From JBOGOC01 sp050747525 (GTDB taxonomy: Bacteria; Acidobacteriota; Polarisedimenticolia; JACPZX01; DASXTC01), in assembly GCA_050747525.1 (NCBI GenBank), contig JBOGOC010000026.1, positions 1 through 64,000 on the forward strand: DNA of 64,000 nt, in the 5' to 3' direction. The notes beneath the pieces are model-generated. The model was not told where the DNA came from. It worked only from the letters and a program-made list of their open reading frames with translations, and did no database searches. Position numbers and translations under genes: made by a program. This document shows positions 62,920 to 64,000 of the stretch, piece after piece. Each line of letters begins with the position of its first letter. The first letter of the stretch is position 1.

Positions 62920-63477
62920 ATGCAGCACAAAGAGTTAGTCTCCCCGGTCCTTCTGGCAGCCGGAGCCCGCGACGGCGACCGGCTGCTCCAGATGGGGCGC
63001 GCCCTGCGGGGTTTGCGCGGCGAGGGGTTCGAGATCCTGAAGGTCTCTTCGGTCTATGAGACTGAACCGGTTGGACTTACTGGGGATACGCCCCTCCTCA
63101 ACGGCGCCTTCGAGGTGGCCCCGGGCGCCCTTCCCGAGGACCTCCTGGCGGCCTGCCTCAGGATCGAGGAGCGGCTCGGGCGCCGGCGCTCCCGGCCGGA
63201 TGGCCAGGGGCCCGATCCCGGGGCGCGGCCCATCGACCTGGATCTGCTCCTCTACGGGGGCGTGGTGCGCCACGGGCCCTCCCTGACCCTGCCTCATCCC
63301 CGCATGCACCTGCGCCGGTTCGTCCTGGTGCCGCTGGCCGAGATCGCTCCCGGCGCGCGCCACCCCCTGACGGGGGAGGACTGCGCGACCCTGCTGGAGA
63401 ATTGCCCGGATCGCGCGTGGGTGCGGCGTTTCGCAGCCCCCGCGGACTGGATGAGCGCCGCCGGTTCATTGAAGTGA
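62920..63477 (+). CDS. folK: 6-hydroxymethyl-7,8-dihydropterin pyrophosphokinase
   Basis: 185 aa. Transfers pyrophosphate from ATP to hydroxymethyldihydropterin, making the FolP substrate. Conserved parts: KVSSVYETEPVG, LAACLRIEERLGRRR, the catalytic Asp pair in ARPIDLDLLLYGG, TLPHPRMHLRRFVLVPLAEIAP. The N-terminal loop, SLGSNLGDR in most family members, is LAAGARDGDR here, a divergent form. ATG 62920 has no clear Shine-Dalgarno; a TAATAT (62870-62875) may be its -10. The kinase gene starts 28 bases downstream. Confidence 0.92.
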   Translation: MQHKELVSPVLLAAGARDGDRLLQMGRALRGLRGEGFEILKVSSVYETEPVGLTGDTPLLNGAFEVAPGALPEDLLAACLRIEERLGRRRSRPDGQGPDPGARPIDLDLLLYGGVVRHGPSLTLPHPRMHLRRFVLVPLAEIAPGARHPLTGEDCATLLENCPDRAWVRRFAAPADWMSAAGSLK

Positions 63478-63505
63478 AGGGTCCCTTCCGATAACATGAC
63501 CGGCC

Positions 63506-64000
63506 ATGCAGGCTCGGTTCATCGCGGTGGAAGGGCCCATCGGTGTGGGCAAGTCGAGCCTCGTCGAGCTGCTCGCCACGCGGTACAACGCCGTGCGGGT
63601 GCTGGAGAAGATCGAGAACCCGTTCCTGCGCGACTTCTACCGGGAGAAGTCGGGAGCCGCCTTCCAGACCCAGCTCTTCTTCCTGCTCAACCGCTACATG
63701 CAGCAACGCGACCTGGCCCAGAGCGACCTGTTTCATCAGGTGACGCTGTGCGACTACCTCTTCGCCAAGGACAAGATCTTCGCGTACCTGAATCTGGACG
63801 ACGCCGAGCTGATGATCTACGAGAAGCTCTACGGGCTGCTGGCCGACACCATCCCCCGGCCCGACCTGGTCATCTATCTGCAGGCCACGCCGGCCGTCCT
63901 TTCGGAGCGCATCCGTCGGCGAAAGCGGGACTACGAAGCCGAAATATCCGACAAGTACCTGGAAGACTTGAACCAGGCATATAATTACTTCTTCTACCAT
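63506..64000 (+). CDS. Deoxynucleoside kinase (3' end outside window)
   Basis: 165 codons seen from ATG 63506. P-loop VEGPIGVGKSSLVELL, substrate-site residues in LEKIENPFLRDFY, FFLLNRYMQQ, the dNK catalytic motif in CDYLFAKDKIFAYLNL and the LID arginines in RIRRRKRDYE. Phosphorylates deoxynucleosides in salvage; folK-dnk adjacency is common in Acidobacteriota and delta-proteobacteria. The gene runs past position 64000. Confidence 0.93.
   Translation, partial: MQARFIAVEGPIGVGKSSLVELLATRYNAVRVLEKIENPFLRDFYREKSGAAFQTQLFFLLNRYMQQRDLAQSDLFHQVTLCDYLFAKDKIFAYLNLDDAELMIYEKLYGLLADTIPRPDLVIYLQATPAVLSERIRRRKRDYEAEISDKYLEDLNQAYNYFFYH

Overview
GC-rich bacterial chromosome segment carrying a mix of housekeeping operons and accessory genes. 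Several hallmarks point to Acidobacteriota or a close relative: a PadR regulator overlapping an 877-aa duplicated FtsX/MacB permease of the 'acidobacterial duplicated orphan permease' type, a secreted VWFA-like protein of acidobacterial style, many TPR proteins, and the gene order tilS-ftsH-folP-cdaA-cdaR-glmM. This assignment is inferred from gene content only. Start codons are often GTG or TTG, and 4-base start/stop overlaps (ATGA, GTGA, TTGA) are the normal way genes are joined.

Layout. 1-4185: a Fes-like esterase relative with a dead active site, then the ADOP permease and its PadR regulator. 4186-5063: frameshifted remnant of a membrane protein. 5064-9729: a secreted beta-helix protein coupled to a tandem GspG-like protein, and a DUF4139 protein. 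9760-13595: FAD lactone oxidase, alpha-oxoamine synthase and GNAT-like N-acyltransferase genes in tandem. 13564-14293: a PIN-toxin/Phd-antitoxin pair with a palindromic operator. 14438-20294: three coupled secreted proteins (one with an NRLAT pentad repeat) diverging from a CadC-like regulator. 20425-23030: a glyoxalase-fold gene, a flavin disulfide oxidoreductase broken by one nonsense codon, and relics of the GNAT and antitoxin genes found 9 kb upstream. 23061-28085: a 1674-aa TPR/transglutaminase protein, followed by tRNA-Asp and tRNA-Val.

28442-31565 is an intact IS1-type transposon with perfect 18-bp inverted repeats and an 8-bp target duplication. It carries two cargo genes (DinD/BRO-like and P63C) around its transposase. 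31577-40223 holds Mut7-C RNase, an MBL hydrolase, a secreted regulatory-domain protein, a VWA/TPR operon, an ECF sigma/anti-sigma pair and an M48 protease.

40284-48234 is a single-direction housekeeping operon headed by tRNA-Met: tilS, ftsH, folP, cdaA, cdaR, glmM. It couples c-di-AMP synthesis to amino-sugar synthesis. 48361-51106 runs the other way: small zinc-finger gene, hemB, hemL, glutaredoxin. 51421-52641 is a coiled-coil lipoprotein with a strong terminator. 52679-62749 is a second minus-strand operon: TPR gene, glmR/yvcK, glmU, glmS, pcrA, and two glycosyltransferases. All three Glm enzymes for UDP-GlcNAc plus two known regulators of that pathway (GlmR; CdaA-CdaR) are therefore in this window. 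folK and a deoxynucleoside kinase (cut by the window edge) close it.

A recurring promoter pattern was noticed: an extended -10 (TGCTAnnnT or a close variant) ending 6-7 bases before an ATG/GTG, which implies leaderless mRNAs for at least five genes.
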